A DNA stretch of 64,000 bases from Acidimicrobiia bacterium (lineage in GTDB: Bacteria > Actinomycetota > Acidimicrobiia > IMCC26256 > JAOSJM01): positions 930,001 to 994,000 of the forward strand of contig JAOSJM010000001.1 in the NCBI GenBank assembly GCA_027494165.1. The letters are read 5' to 3'. Below, piece by piece: positions 18,118-26,015 of this stretch (position 1 is the stretch's first letter; every line of letters begins with the position of its first letter). A program made the translations under genes and the position numbers. The notes beneath the pieces were generated by a model. That model was given only the letters and a program-made list of their open reading frames with translations. It was not told the origin of the DNA and ran no database searches.

Positions 18118-19365
18118 TCAGTCGACCGGGGTGAGCACGAGGGTGGCGTTGTGCCCCCCGAAGCCGAACGAGTTGGAGAGGACCGGAGCCGGGGCGATCG
18201 CCCGGGGCTCGCCGTGGACGACGTCGAGGCCGATGTCGTCGCCCTGCTCCTCGTGGTTGGCGGTCGGCGGGACGAGCCCGTGGCGCAAGGCGAGGATGGA
18301 GGCGGCGGCCTCCGCCGCGCCGGCCGCGCCGACGAGGTGCCCGGTGACCCCCTTCGTGGAGGTGACCGGCGGCGGGGAGTCGCCGAAGACCTTGTGGAGC
18401 GCCTCGGCCTCGGCGGCGTCGTTGAGCGGTGTGGACGTTCCGTGCGCGTTGACGTGACCGATCGCCTCGGGCCCGATGCCGGCGTCCTCGAGCGCGAGCT
18501 GCATGCACGCGGCCGCGCCCGACCCGCCCGGCGAGGGGGCCGTGATGTGGTACGCGTCGGCGTTGCGGCCGTAGCCGGTGACCTCGGCGTGGAGCGTGGC
18601 CCCGCGGGCGCGCGCCCGGTCGAGCCGTTCCAGCAGGAGGCAGGCCGCACCCTCTCCCATGACGAAGCCGTCACGCGCCGCGTCGAACGGCCGCGAGGCG
18701 AGCTCGGGCTCGTCGTTGCGCGTGCTGAGCGCGCCCATGCGGGCGAAGGCGGAGATGGCCGTGGGCGTCATCGACGACTCCGCGCCACCCGTCATCACGA
18801 CGTCGGCCGAGCCCTCGCGGATGATCCGGGCCGCCTCCCCGATGGCGTTCGCGCTCGCCGCGCAGGCCGTCGCGAGGCAGAGGTTGGGACCGGTCCAACC
18901 GAAGTGCATGGCCAGCATGCCGGCCGTGGCGTTCGCCATCATCATCGGCACCAGGAACGGGCTCACGCGCGACGCGCCCCGATCGAGGTAGACGCCCACC
19001 TGGTCCTCGAGGGTGATGAGCCCCCCGATCCCGGTGCCGACCACCACCGCGCAGCGGGCCGGATCGGCTCCCGGGTCGCCGGCGGCGGCGAGCGCGTCGA
19101 CGGCGGCCGCCAGACCCAGCTGGGTCACGCGGTCGACGCGACGGGCCTCCTTCGGGCCGAGGTAGGGCGACGGGTCGAAGTCGCGCACCTCGCAGCCGAT
19201 CCGGACCGGCAGCGGCGACGGGTCGTAGCGGGTGATCGTGGCGGCCCGGGAGCGGCCGGACAGGAGCGTGGACCAGAACTCGTCGAGGTCGCAGCCGGCC
19301 GGGGTCTTGACGCCGATGCCGGTCACGACCACCCGCGGGCGCCCCCGATGGTCGAGCTCGCTCAT
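18118..19365 (-). CDS. fabF: beta-ketoacyl-ACP synthase II
   Basis: FabF condenses malonyl-ACP with the growing acyl-ACP. The 415-residue thiolase-fold protein carries the Cys-His-His triad: C168 in ATACAASANAI, H308 in NAHGTSTPLND and H343 in KGVTGHLVGAAGA. It also has VVTGIGVKTP at the start and SNSFGFGGHNATL near the end. The ATG at 19365 is preceded by a GGAGGC box, 40 nt after the acpP stop. Confidence 0.96.
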   Translation of the reverse strand: MSELDHRGRPRVVVTGIGVKTPAGCDLDEFWSTLLSGRSRAATITRYDPSPLPVRIGCEVRDFDPSPYLGPKEARRVDRVTQLGLAAAVDALAAAGDPGADPARCAVVVGTGIGGLITLEDQVGVYLDRGASRVSPFLVPMMMANATAGMLAMHFGWTGPNLCLATACAASANAIGEAARIIREGSADVVMTGGAESSMTPTAISAFARMGALSTRNDEPELASRPFDAARDGFVMGEGAACLLLERLDRARARGATLHAEVTGYGRNADAYHITAPSPGGSGAAACMQLALEDAGIGPEAIGHVNAHGTSTPLNDAAEAEALHKVFGDSPPPVTSTKGVTGHLVGAAGAAEAAASILALRHGLVPPTANHEEQGDDIGLDVVHGEPRAIAPAPVLSNSFGFGGHNATLVLTPVD

Positions 19366-19405
19366 GGTGCAGCCTCCTGTCGAGACGTCGGGGTCGTCCC
19401 CCCGG

Positions 19406-19657
19406 TCACGCGCTGGCGGCGATCTTGTCGAGCACCAGCGTGACCGCCTGACCGACGGTCTCGACGCCCTCGAGGTCCTCCTCGGGGACGGTGATGTCGA
19501 AGCGCTCCTCGAGGCCCATCACGAGCTCGACCAGGTCGAGGCTGTCGGCCTCGAGGTCCTCCTTGAAGCGGGCATCCTCGGTGACGGCGTCGGCCTCGAC
19601 GCTCAGCACCTCCACGGCCACCTCTCGGAGAGCGGCCAGCGCATCCTCACGGTTCAT
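19406..19657 (-). CDS. acpP: acyl carrier protein
   Basis: The 83-residue acidic four-helix protein carries the growing acyl chain on a phosphopantetheine attached to S39 in EADSLDLVEL. The ATG at 19657 was chosen because it follows GCAGGAGGAC and gives normal ACP length; the open frame continues upstream without homology. It lies between fabG and fabF. Confidence 0.95.
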   Translation of the reverse strand: MNREDALAALREVAVEVLSVEADAVTEDARFKEDLEADSLDLVELVMGLEERFDITVPEEDLEGVETVGQAVTLVLDKIAASA

Positions 19658-19695
19658 CGTGTCCTCCTGCGTGGGTCGTGCCGTACACGAGCCGG

Positions 19696-20439
19696 TCAGT
19701 GTCCCATCCCGAGGCCGCCGTCCACGGGCACGAGCGCCCCGGTGACGTAGCCGGCGGCATCGGAGCAGAGGAAGGCGACCACGGCGGCCACCTCCTCGGC
19801 GGTCCCGAAGCGCCCGAGCGGGACCAGCGCCTCGGTGGCCCGGCGCCACCCCTCGTCCATGGCCTCGGTCATCGCGGTCACGATAGGCCCGGGGGCGACG
19901 ACGTTACAGGTGACGTTGCGGGGGGCGAGCTCGCGGGCGACCGAGCGGCTGAGGCCGAGCAGGCCGGCCTTGGCCGCCGCGTAGTTGGCCTGCCCGGCCT
20001 GCCCCGCGTGCCCGCTCACGGACGAGACGTTGACGATCCGCCCGAACCGGGCGCGCATCATCCTGGGAGCGGCCCTCCGGATGGTGTGGAACGCCCCGCC
20101 GAGGTTGGTCCGGAGGACCTCGTCCCAGTGCTCGTCGCTCATGCGCACCAGGAGGCCGTCGCGCGTGACCCCGGCGTTGTTCACGAGGACCGTCGCCGGG
20201 CCCCAGGTCTCCTCGACCTCGGTGAAGGCGGCGTCGACGCTGCCGGGGTCGGCGACGTCGGCCTTCACGGCGAGGCCCTCGGTGCCCGCCGCCCCGATCG
20301 CGGCCCGGGTCTGCTCGGCCGCGTCCGCGTCGTGCGCGTAGCAGAAGGCGACCCGGTGGCCGGCGGCGGCGAGGGCGACCGCGATGGCCCGCCCGATGCC
20401 CCGGGAGCCGCCGGTCACGAAGGCGACCCGGTCGCTCAC
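19696..20439 (-). CDS. fabG: 3-oxoacyl-ACP reductase
   Basis: FabG reduces beta-ketoacyl-ACP with NADPH. The 247-residue short-chain dehydrogenase has the nucleotide motif TGGSRGIGRAIA (residues 9-20), NNAGVTRD, the catalytic S140, Y153 and K157 (NVSSVSG, NYAAAKAG) and VAPGPIVTAMT. It starts at a GTG overlapping the fabH stop (GTGA), so the two are translationally coupled. The frame extends upstream inside fabH but without homology. Confidence 0.94.
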   Translation of the reverse strand: MSDRVAFVTGGSRGIGRAIAVALAAAGHRVAFCYAHDADAAEQTRAAIGAAGTEGLAVKADVADPGSVDAAFTEVEETWGPATVLVNNAGVTRDGLLVRMSDEHWDEVLRTNLGGAFHTIRRAAPRMMRARFGRIVNVSSVSGHAGQAGQANYAAAKAGLLGLSRSVARELAPRNVTCNVVAPGPIVTAMTEAMDEGWRRATEALVPLGRFGTAEEVAAVVAFLCSDAAGYVTGALVPVDGGLGMGH

Positions 20440-21429
20440 GGCGTCCCCCAGCGGAGGATGGCGCTGGCCCAGGTCATGCCGGCGCCGAAGCCCGACAGGA
20501 GCACGAGGTCGCCGGGGCGGACCCGACCGTCCTCCACCGCCTCGGCCAGGGCGAGGGGGATCGACGCCGCGGAGGTGTTCCCGTAGCGGTCGATGTTCAC
20601 CACGGTGCGCTCGGCCGGGATCTCGAGGCGGCTGGCGGCGGCCTCGATGATGCGCCGGTTGGCCTGGTGGGGGACGAACCATGCGATGTCGGACGCCGAC
20701 ACGCCCGCCCGTTCCATGGCCGCGCGCGAGGAGTCCACCACCGCCCGGACCGCCCGCCGGAAGACCTCCTGGCCGGCCATCTTCAGGTAGTGGTCTCCCG
20801 CCTCGACGGACTCGATCGAGGCGGGGAGCCGGCTCCCACCCGCGGGGACCTCGAGGAGGTGGGCGGCGGACCCGTCGCAGCCGAGGTCCCAGGTGACGAG
20901 CCCGGGGCCGTCGGCGGGGGAGGGGGCGAGCACGACCGCGGCGGCACCGTCACCGAACAGCACGCACGTCCCGCGGTCGTGGGGGTCGGTGATCCTGCTC
21001 AGGGTCTCGGCGCCGACGACGAGCACGTGGCGGAGCCCGCCGGTGACGAGGAGCGACGAGCCGACGACGAGCGCGTACACGAACCCGGCGCAGCCGGCGC
21101 CGAGGTCGAACGAACCGCACGGGAGACCCAGGCCCTCGCCGACGAACGCACCGGTGTGGGGGGATGGGCTGCTCGGGGGTGGCCGTGGCGACCACGAGGA
21201 GGTCGACGTCGGCGGGAGACAAGCCGGCGTGCTTGAGGGCCGCGGCCCCGGCCTCGACGGCAAGGGTGGCCGTGGACTCCTCGGGCCCGGCGACGCGTCG
21301 CTCGCGGATGCCGGTCCGTTCGATGATCCAGGCGTCGCTGGTGTCGACCCGCCGCTCGAGCTCGGCGTTGGTGAGCCGGTGCTCGGGGAGCGCGGTTCCC
21401 CAGCCGACGATGGCGGCGCGCGCGGTCAC
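20436..21429 (-). CDS. fabH: beta-ketoacyl-ACP synthase III (one frameshift)
   Basis: FabH starts fatty-acid synthesis by condensing acyl-CoA with malonyl-ACP. The N-terminal part (AAIVGWGTALPEHRLTN, DAWIIERTGIRERR) and the C-terminal part with the Cys-His-Asn triad (GAGCAGFVYAL, VPHQANRRIIEA, RYGNTSAAS) are in different frames. The break is at a six-C run near 21160; five C give the family sequence TPEQPIPHTGAFV. All catalytic residues remain and the gene is normally essential, so a consensus insertion is the likely cause. Repaired length is about 330 residues. The ATG at 21429 overlaps the stop of the upstream biotinyl-like gene. Confidence 0.9.
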
Positions 21430-21698
21430 GCGACGCGGAGCCAGGCGACGGGCTGACCGGGGCGGAGGCGCTCCCCGGGCTGGGCGAGCATCCCCATGAG
21501 GAACCCCCCGAAGGGGCTGCGGACGGGCGTGGACGAACCGGGTCCGTCGAGGCGGCCGACGACCTGACCCTCGGCGAGGGGCACCCCCTCGGGCGAGACG
21601 GAGGACGGCACGGACGGGTGGAAGACCCCGGCCGCCGGGGCCACGATCAGCCGCTCGGGCACGAGCAGCCGTTCCCCCTGGTGGAGCACGGCTTCCAT
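21426..21698 (-). CDS. biotinyl/lipoyl-like domain protein lacking the modified lysine
   Basis: The 90-residue protein aligns by eye with the hammerhead fold of the biotin carboxyl carrier protein: IVAPAAGVFHPSVP, then GVPLAEGQVVGRLDGPG, then SPFGGFLMGMLAQPGERL and RPGQPVAWL. The central hairpin that should hold AMKM reads DGPGSSTPVRSP, with no lysine, so it cannot be biotinylated or lipoylated at the usual site. It sits between fabD and fabH; its ATG shares one base with the fabD stop (TGATG) and its stop overlaps the fabH start. A structural or regulatory role in the fatty-acid cluster is inference. Confidence 0.6.
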   Translation of the reverse strand: MEAVLHQGERLLVPERLIVAPAAGVFHPSVPSSVSPEGVPLAEGQVVGRLDGPGSSTPVRSPFGGFLMGMLAQPGERLRPGQPVAWLRVA

Positions 21699-22609
21699 CA
21701 GCGCACCTCCGCGAGGGCAGGGAGGTCGTCGGGTGCGGCGACCCCCTGGACGGTGACGTCGGGGACGGCCCGCTTGGCGAGGCCGGCGAGCATCGAGCCG
21801 TGGCCGACCTCGAGGAACCGGTCGGCCCCCAGGGCGACCAGCGTCTCCATCGAGGGACGCCAGCGGACGGGAACGGTCACGTGGTCGGCGAGGCGGCGGC
21901 GCCAGCCGTCGACGTCGTCGTGGGCGCCGGCGTCGTCGTTCGACACCACCGGGACGCTCGGCGGGGACAGGGGGAGGTCGGCGAGCTCGCGCTCGAGCGC
22001 GGTGGCGGCCTCGGCCATGAGCGGGGTGTGGAACGCACCGCCGACGTTGAGGGGCATCACCTTGCGGACGCCGAGCTCGCGGGCCCGCGCGGCCCCGGCG
22101 TCGACGCCGTCGGGGGTCCCGGCGATCACGACCTGCCCGGGGGCGTTGTCGTTGGCGACCCAGCACCCGCCGGGAGCGGCGGCGCACGCGGCCTCGGCCT
22201 GCTCCAGGGTGGCGCCGAGCAGCGCGGCCATCCGGCCGGGGTGGTGGTCGGCGGCGGCCTGGGTGAGCTCGGCGCGCCGGGCGGCGAAGCGCACCCCGTC
22301 CTCCAGGGGCAGGGCGCCCGCGGCGACCAGCGCGGTGACCTGGCCGAGGGAGTGGCCGGCGAAGGCGACCGGCTCCACGAGGGGCCGCACCGCCTCCCAC
22401 GCCACGAGCGAGGTGAGGAGCACCGCGAGCTGGGCCTCGCGCGTGCGTGCGAGCTGCTCGGCCGGTGCGTCGAGGAGGAGGGGGGCGAGGGGTTCCCCGA
22501 GCGCGGCCTCCGCCCGGGCCACGAGCGACCAGGCCGGGTGGTCCATCCAGGGCGCGCCCATGCCGGGCTGCTGGGTTCCCTGGCCTGGGAAGACGACGGC
22601 GACGCTCAA
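21698..22609 (-). CDS. fabD: malonyl-CoA:ACP transacylase
   Basis: FabD loads malonyl groups from CoA onto ACP. The 303-residue protein has FPGQGTQQPGMG at residues 7-18, the active serine S87 in GHSLGQ, and the histidine H194 in GGAFHTPLM, plus a C-terminal EVGHGSMLAGL. It is the first gene of the minus-strand fab cluster (fabD, biotinyl-like, fabH, fabG, acpP, fabF, carboxylase, fabI). The divergent fabZ lies 130 bp away across a shared promoter region. Confidence 0.94.
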   Translation of the reverse strand: MSVAVVFPGQGTQQPGMGAPWMDHPAWSLVARAEAALGEPLAPLLLDAPAEQLARTREAQLAVLLTSLVAWEAVRPLVEPVAFAGHSLGQVTALVAAGALPLEDGVRFAARRAELTQAAADHHPGRMAALLGATLEQAEAACAAAPGGCWVANDNAPGQVVIAGTPDGVDAGAARARELGVRKVMPLNVGGAFHTPLMAEAATALERELADLPLSPPSVPVVSNDDAGAHDDVDGWRRRLADHVTVPVRWRPSMETLVALGADRFLEVGHGSMLAGLAKRAVPDVTVQGVAAPDDLPALAEVR

Positions 22610-22739
22610 GGGCTGGGGCTCCTCCGAGGGGTCGGGACTCCGACCGGCCCCCTCGCGACGGGGTTACATTCCCCGGCGCGACGGCCGGGACAGCGCCGTC
22701 CATTCGTAGCGTCGTTACCGAGAGGTAGGCGAGTTACCG
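22610..22739. promoter_or_regulatory. divergent promoter region fabD / fabZ
   Basis: The 130-bp gap separates fabD and fabZ. TAGCGT (22707-22712) could be the fabZ -10 box. The 7-mer GTTACCG occurs twice in direct orientation, at 22714-22720 and 22733-22739, spaced 19 bp and ending at the fabZ GTG, and could be a regulator site. Function is inferred from position only. Confidence 0.3.
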
Positions 22740-23174
22740 GTGAGTACCCCAGGCTCGGAACCGTTCGACCCCGTCGGCCTGCTCCCGCACCGTCCGCCGT
22801 TCCGCTTCGTCGACCGGGTGGACGCGCTCGTCCCCGGCCAGTCGGTCGAGGCGCGCTACCGGGTCACCGGGGAGGAGGCCTTCCTCGCGGGGCACTTCCC
22901 GGGGAATCCGGTGCTGCCGGGCGTGATCCAGCTCGAGGCCCTCGCGCAGGCGGGCGCGATCGCGGTGCTCGCCGACGAGCGGTACGCGGGGAAGCTCCCG
23001 CTGTTCGGCGGCGTGGAGAAGGTGCGGTTCCGGAGGGTGGTGCGGCCCGGGGACGAGATGGTCCTCTCGGTGACCCTCGAGCGGCTGAGCGCACGCGGCG
23101 GCTGGGGAGCGGGGCGGGCGACGGTCGACGGCGCCGTCTGCTGCGAGGGGCGCATCTTCTTCGCCCTCGCGTAG
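22740..23174 (+). CDS. fabZ: 3-hydroxyacyl-ACP dehydratase
   Basis: FabZ dehydrates beta-hydroxyacyl-ACP to the trans-2-enoyl form. The 144-residue hot-dog protein has LLPHRPPFRFVDRV, the catalytic H52 in GHFPGNPVLPG and E66 in GVIQLEALAQAG. The GTG start gives normal family length. It is divergent from the fabD-fabI cluster but supplies its missing dehydratase step. Confidence 0.93.
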   Translation: MSTPGSEPFDPVGLLPHRPPFRFVDRVDALVPGQSVEARYRVTGEEAFLAGHFPGNPVLPGVIQLEALAQAGAIAVLADERYAGKLPLFGGVEKVRFRRVVRPGDEMVLSVTLERLSARGGWGAGRATVDGAVCCEGRIFFALA

Positions 23175-23196
23175 CCGCGGCGCGCGCCGGCCGGGG

Positions 23197-23427
23197 TCAG
23201 CCCGGGTCGGGCCGGGCGTGGTCGCGGTCGGGTCCGGGCTCGACGTCGGATCCCTGCTCCTCGGACGCCACCGCGGCGGGGTCGTCGCCGAGGAGGAGCC
23301 TGGCCTCGACCTGCGGGTCGAGGGGTCGCTCGGACCGCACCCGCCGCCACGGGGCGGCCACGATCAGGGCCAGCGCCAGCAGCGAGCAGGCCACGAGCAC
23401 GATCGCGAGGACGGCGCTGGCGCTCAT
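23197..23427 (-). CDS. small single-pass membrane protein
   Basis: The 76-residue protein has one N-terminal transmembrane helix (about residues 3-26, AVLAIVLVACSLLALALIVA) followed by a charged, Asp- and Pro-rich cytoplasmic tail. I do not recognise a family. The ATG overlaps the stop of an upstream 50-residue ORF (ATGA), so the two are probably translated together. It is convergent with fabZ, 22 nt away. Confidence 0.5.
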   Translation of the reverse strand: MSASAVLAIVLVACSLLALALIVAAPWRRVRSERPLDPQVEARLLLGDDPAAVASEEQGSDVEPGPDRDHARPDPG

Positions 23428-23576
23428 CGCATCGGCTCCCGACGGAGGGGAGTCACCTCGGCGCCGGCTCGGCGGATCCGGTGGCGGCGGTAGGCGAGGA
23501 GGCCGGCGAGGCTGCCTCCGACGAGGAGCAGACGGCGTGCTCGACGCCGTCGGGGGCGGCGGACGAAGAGGGTCAC
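23424..23576 (-). CDS. 50-residue basic small protein
   Basis: A GTG at 23576 opens a 50-residue frame beginning MTLFVRRPRRRRARR, followed by a short hydrophobic stretch (LLLVGGSLAGLLAY) and more basic residues. The stop overlaps the ATG of the next small membrane protein gene by 4 nt, which is the main evidence that it is translated. No family is recognised, and the Arg-rich composition could also be a GC-rich artefact. Confidence 0.35.
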   Translation of the reverse strand: MTLFVRRPRRRRARRLLLVGGSLAGLLAYRRHRIRRAGAEVTPLRREPMR

Positions 23577-23623
23577 GTCGGGTGGATCACCTCATTACGG
23601 GGAACGGAGGCTCAGCATACCGG

Positions 23624-23629
23624 TACGAT
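23624..23629 (+). promoter_or_regulatory. -10 box of tRNA-Leu
   Basis: TACGAT lies 13 nt upstream of the mature 5' end of tRNA-Leu, matching the TACGAT boxes in front of coaE, uvrB and uvrA in this window. Confidence 0.5.
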
Positions 23630-23642
23630 GCGGCGTCGCCCC

Positions 23643-23725
23643 GCCCGGGTGGTGGAACGGCAGACACGGCGGACTCAAAATCCGCTGCCCGCGAGGGCGT
23701 GAGGGTTCGAATCCCTCCCCGGGCA
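23643..23725 (+). tRNA. tRNA-Leu (anticodon CAA)
   Basis: GCCCGGG at 23643-23649 pairs with CCCGGGC at 23718-23724 to form the acceptor stem, and A at 23725 is the discriminator base. The anticodon stem GCGGA/TCCGC encloses the loop CTCAAAA, giving anticodon CAA. A long variable arm (TGCCCGCGAGGGCGT) and the T-loop GGTTCGAATCC follow, as expected for a class II leucine tRNA. CCA is not encoded. The 3' part from 23672 is the integration site of the adjacent element and is duplicated at 31195-31249. Confidence 0.97.
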
Positions 23726-23726
23726 C
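23672..23726 (+). repeat. attL, 55-bp direct repeat in tRNA-Leu
   Basis: This 55-bp sequence, from the anticodon loop to just past the discriminator base, is identical to 31195-31249. The left copy keeps the complete tRNA. The two copies bound the integrase-carrying element, so they are attL and attR of a tyrosine-recombinase insertion. Confidence 0.93.
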
Positions 23727-23786
23727 CCCTCCTGACCAGGAGAAACGGTCTCCGGCGAGCACCCCTGAGGGCGCCCCGGAGGCCGT

Positions 23787-23820
23787 CGTGGTCACGCCGT
23801 GGTCACGGGAGCTGCCGGAG
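23787..23820. repeat. left arm-type repeat, tandem CGTGGTCACG
   Basis: Two CGTGGTCACG decamers (23787-23796 and 23798-23807) lie one base apart 61 bp inside attL, followed by GGAGCTGCCGGAG. The 34-bp block recurs at 31058-31091 with one mismatch. The block overlaps the integrase stop codon. Paired short repeats near both ends of an element are typical of integrase arm-type binding sites. Confidence 0.6.
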
Positions 23821-24939
23821 CCGTGCGAGCCCGGAGCGTTGATCCCCGGCCCACCGGTGCCCGTACTGCTGGAGCGTGAAGGCCACCGAGGAGTGCCCGA
23901 GCCGCTCCGTGACGACGTCGGGACGTACCCCGGCGTCGAGGAGCTGGTGGCAGTGCGAGTGGCGCAGGTCGTGGAACCGGATCGCGGGCATGTCGAGGCC
24001 GGGAGCGTGACGGCGCACCAAGTCGGTCCAACGCCGCGACAGCCGGTCCGGGTGGATCGGGGAGCCGTCGACCTCGCAGAACACCAGGTCGTGGTCCCGC
24101 CAGCCCTCCCCGAGCGCGAGACGTCGTTCGAGCTGGGCCTGCCGGTGGCGGCGAAGCACGTCCACTAGCGGCCCGTCGAGTTCGACGGTGCGCCGGCCGG
24201 CGTCGGACTTCGGTTCCTTGACGTGCGTGCCGTCGAGGCCCTTGCCGACCGACCGGGCGACCGTGACCGTCTGCGCGTCGAGGTCGACGTCAGCCCACCG
24301 GAGCGCCACCAGTTCACCGCGGCGCATCCCCGTGAGCGCGGCGACGTGCCACAGCGCCACGTGCTCGTGGTCGGCGACCGCGCCGAGGAACGTGACGGTC
24401 TGCTCGTAGGTCCACGTTGGGTACCGCTTCGCCCGCGCGGCCCGGGCCCGTGGCGGCCGAGCCTCCCCGGCGACGTTCCGGGCGACTTTCCTGAGACGGC
24501 GAGCCTCGGCGAGCATCTTGCGCACCGCGACATGGGAGGCCCGGACGGTCCGGGCTGAGCGGCCCGCGTCGAGGAGCACCCCGTAGGCCCCGTCCAAGTC
24601 CAGCGCGCTCAGGTCCTGGAGGCGGACGTCGCCGATCGCCGGGAGGAGACGGTCGATCGACTCCTTGTAGTGCTTCACGGTCCCCGGCTCGAGCCCCTCG
24701 GCCGGGAGCGCGCCGACCCACGACGCCGCGAACCCGGCGACCGTGTCGTCGGCGGGGACCGGGACGTGACCGGCCGCGAGCTGCGCCCGGAACCGGTCGA
24801 GCGCCGCGACCGCGGCGCCCTTGGTAGGGAAGCCACGGCGTCGAACCTGCCGGCGCTTCCCGTCCGGGCCGGGCGCGTCGATCACGAAGTACCACGTCCC
24901 CCGCTTGGGGTCCTTCCTCGCGCTGCCGATGCTCATCAC
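23803..24939 (-). CDS. tyrosine-type site-specific integrase
   Basis: The 378-residue integrase recombines the element with the tRNA-Leu gene. It has an N-terminal arm-binding domain (about 1-60), a SAM-like core-binding domain (about 65-160) and the catalytic domain with R206 in ALTGMRRGELVALRW, K244, H323-x2-R326 in FHDLRHSHC, H349 in RLGHSS and the nucleophile Y359 in LQQYGHRW. All catalytic residues are present, so it is probably active. It lies just inside attL, pointing toward it, and its last codons overlap the arm-type repeat. Its ATG overlaps the stop of the upstream HTH gene (ATGA). A second ATG is one codon in. Confidence 0.95.
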   Translation of the reverse strand: MMSIGSARKDPKRGTWYFVIDAPGPDGKRRQVRRRGFPTKGAAVAALDRFRAQLAAGHVPVPADDTVAGFAASWVGALPAEGLEPGTVKHYKESIDRLLPAIGDVRLQDLSALDLDGAYGVLLDAGRSARTVRASHVAVRKMLAEARRLRKVARNVAGEARPPRARAARAKRYPTWTYEQTVTFLGAVADHEHVALWHVAALTGMRRGELVALRWADVDLDAQTVTVARSVGKGLDGTHVKEPKSDAGRRTVELDGPLVDVLRRHRQAQLERRLALGEGWRDHDLVFCEVDGSPIHPDRLSRRWTDLVRRHAPGLDMPAIRFHDLRHSHCHQLLDAGVRPDVVTERLGHSSVAFTLQQYGHRWAGDQRSGLARLRQLP

Positions 24940-25466
24940 GACCCCTCCTCATCGAGGAACCCGCGCTCGCGGGCAAGCTCCAGGTACTTGTACGCCTGAC
25001 TCCGGCTGACGTGGAACGTGTCCGCGACGAGATGCCACGACGCGACGCCGGGCTCGGCCTGCTCGCGGACCACGCGGGCGACGTCACGGAGCCGCTCGTC
25101 GGTCACCCGGTTCCGCCGGCGCGGCGACGCGAACGTCTCCTCCTTGGCGACCGCCTCGTCGACGGTGAGCGGCACGGCCGCGAACGGGCCCGTCCGGCCG
25201 GGCGAGCGCGCCGCGGTGGCGCACGCCATCGCGACCATCCGGGTCAGCGGGAGGCGACGTATCTCGACGCCCGACAGGGACGGCCCGGCCGGGTTCCGGG
25301 CGACCCGGACGGCCTCGACGACCGGCTCCCCGGCCACGACCCGCACGTCAACCTCCACCGTGTGCTCGTGGGGGTCGTGGAATCGGGCCGTGAACGCCTC
25401 CGGGAGCTGGTAGCCCCGTGAGCTGACGTCGCCCGTCCCGGTCTCCCACTCGATGCCGATTCGCAC
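24936..25466 (-). CDS. HTH protein coupled to integrase
   Basis: The 176-residue protein ends in a helix-turn-helix region (about residues 125-172, with VADTFHVSRSQAYKYLELARERG) that suggests DNA binding. The N-terminal half is beta-rich with no recognised family. The stop overlaps the integrase ATG by 4 nt, so the pair is coupled and this may be a regulator or recombination directionality factor. GTG at 25466 is preferred to upstream starts because homology-like composition begins there and GAGGAGG lies just upstream. The sequence GGCCCCGGGGGTG spans the start codon, similar to palindromes elsewhere in the element. Confidence 0.6.
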   Translation of the reverse strand: MRIGIEWETGTGDVSSRGYQLPEAFTARFHDPHEHTVEVDVRVVAGEPVVEAVRVARNPAGPSLSGVEIRRLPLTRMVAMACATAARSPGRTGPFAAVPLTVDEAVAKEETFASPRRRNRVTDERLRDVARVVREQAEPGVASWHLVADTFHVSRSQAYKYLELARERGFLDEEGS

Positions 25467-25557
25467 CCCCGGGGCCTCCTCTCGTCCGGCCAGCCTGGCC
25501 GGATAACCGGACGCTAGCAGGACGCACAGCCGTCCGCAAGGACGTACCATCCCGGGC
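25467..25557. promoter_or_regulatory. divergent promoters at the element's control point
   Basis: The 91-bp gap separates the integrase operon from the excisionase-like gene. TACCAT (25545-25550) ends 7 nt before the plus-strand ATG, suggesting a leaderless mRNA. ACGCTA (25511-25516) reads TAGCGT on the minus strand, a possible -10 box 44 nt upstream of the HTH gene. This would be the natural place for the switch between integration and excision. Confidence 0.45.
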
Positions 25558-25767
25558 ATGACCACAGCATCAGCCCCCATCCCCGAGCCCTCGGTAGCGC
25601 CCGTCCTCCCGGTCGAGGAGGCCGGCCGGTACCTCGGGCTCGGCCGATCCGCGGCGTACGCAGCGGTGGCCCGGGGCGAGATCCCGGCGCTGAGGATCGG
25701 CCGGCGAGTCGTGGTGCCCACCGCGGCGCTTCGGCGCCTACTCGCCCTCGACGAGGAGGCATCGTGA
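25558..25767 (+). CDS. excisionase-like HTH protein
   Basis: The 69-residue protein contains an HTH_17/AlpA-type winged helix (about residues 17-62): PVEEAGRYLGLGRSAAYAAVARGEIPALRIGRRVVVPTAAL broken by no gaps, with the RIGRRVVVP wing typical of Xis/MerR-like excisionases. In such elements it promotes excision and may repress or activate early genes. Its position divergent from the integrase operon fits this. The ATG is 7 nt downstream of a TACCAT -10 box. Confidence 0.75.
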   Translation: MTTASAPIPEPSVAPVLPVEEAGRYLGLGRSAAYAAVARGEIPALRIGRRVVVPTAALRRLLALDEEAS

Positions 25768-25832
25768 CGCGACGAGGCCCGGGCGCAGGCCCGGGCCCCC
25801 TCACTACGTCCGCCAAGACGTCACCCGAGAGT

Positions 25833-25847
25833 GTACCCCCGGGGTAC
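25833..25847. promoter_or_regulatory. palindrome GTACCCCCGGGGTAC, possible operator
   Basis: A 15-bp near-perfect palindrome lies in the non-coding stretch after the excisionase-like gene. Related sites occur at 27930-27967, 29516-29529 and 30668-30681, each close to the start of an element gene. It may be the operator of an element-encoded regulator. Confidence 0.45.
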
Positions 25848-25962
25848 GCCCGTGGTGGCCGATCTCCGGTTCCGTACGGCCGCGATCCCCGGGCTGGTCG
25901 CCGCCTCCATCCCGCGGCGCCGCGGGGTGCGCCCCGGGGGTTTCGGGCCCTACGGGCCCCCC

Positions 25963-26015
<53 letters not shown>

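Noticed and set aside
15532..19443. 1303-codon open frame antisense to the fab cluster
   Set aside because: It covers fabI, the carboxylase and fabF in a shadow frame with Asp/Arg/Gly-rich, domain-free sequence.
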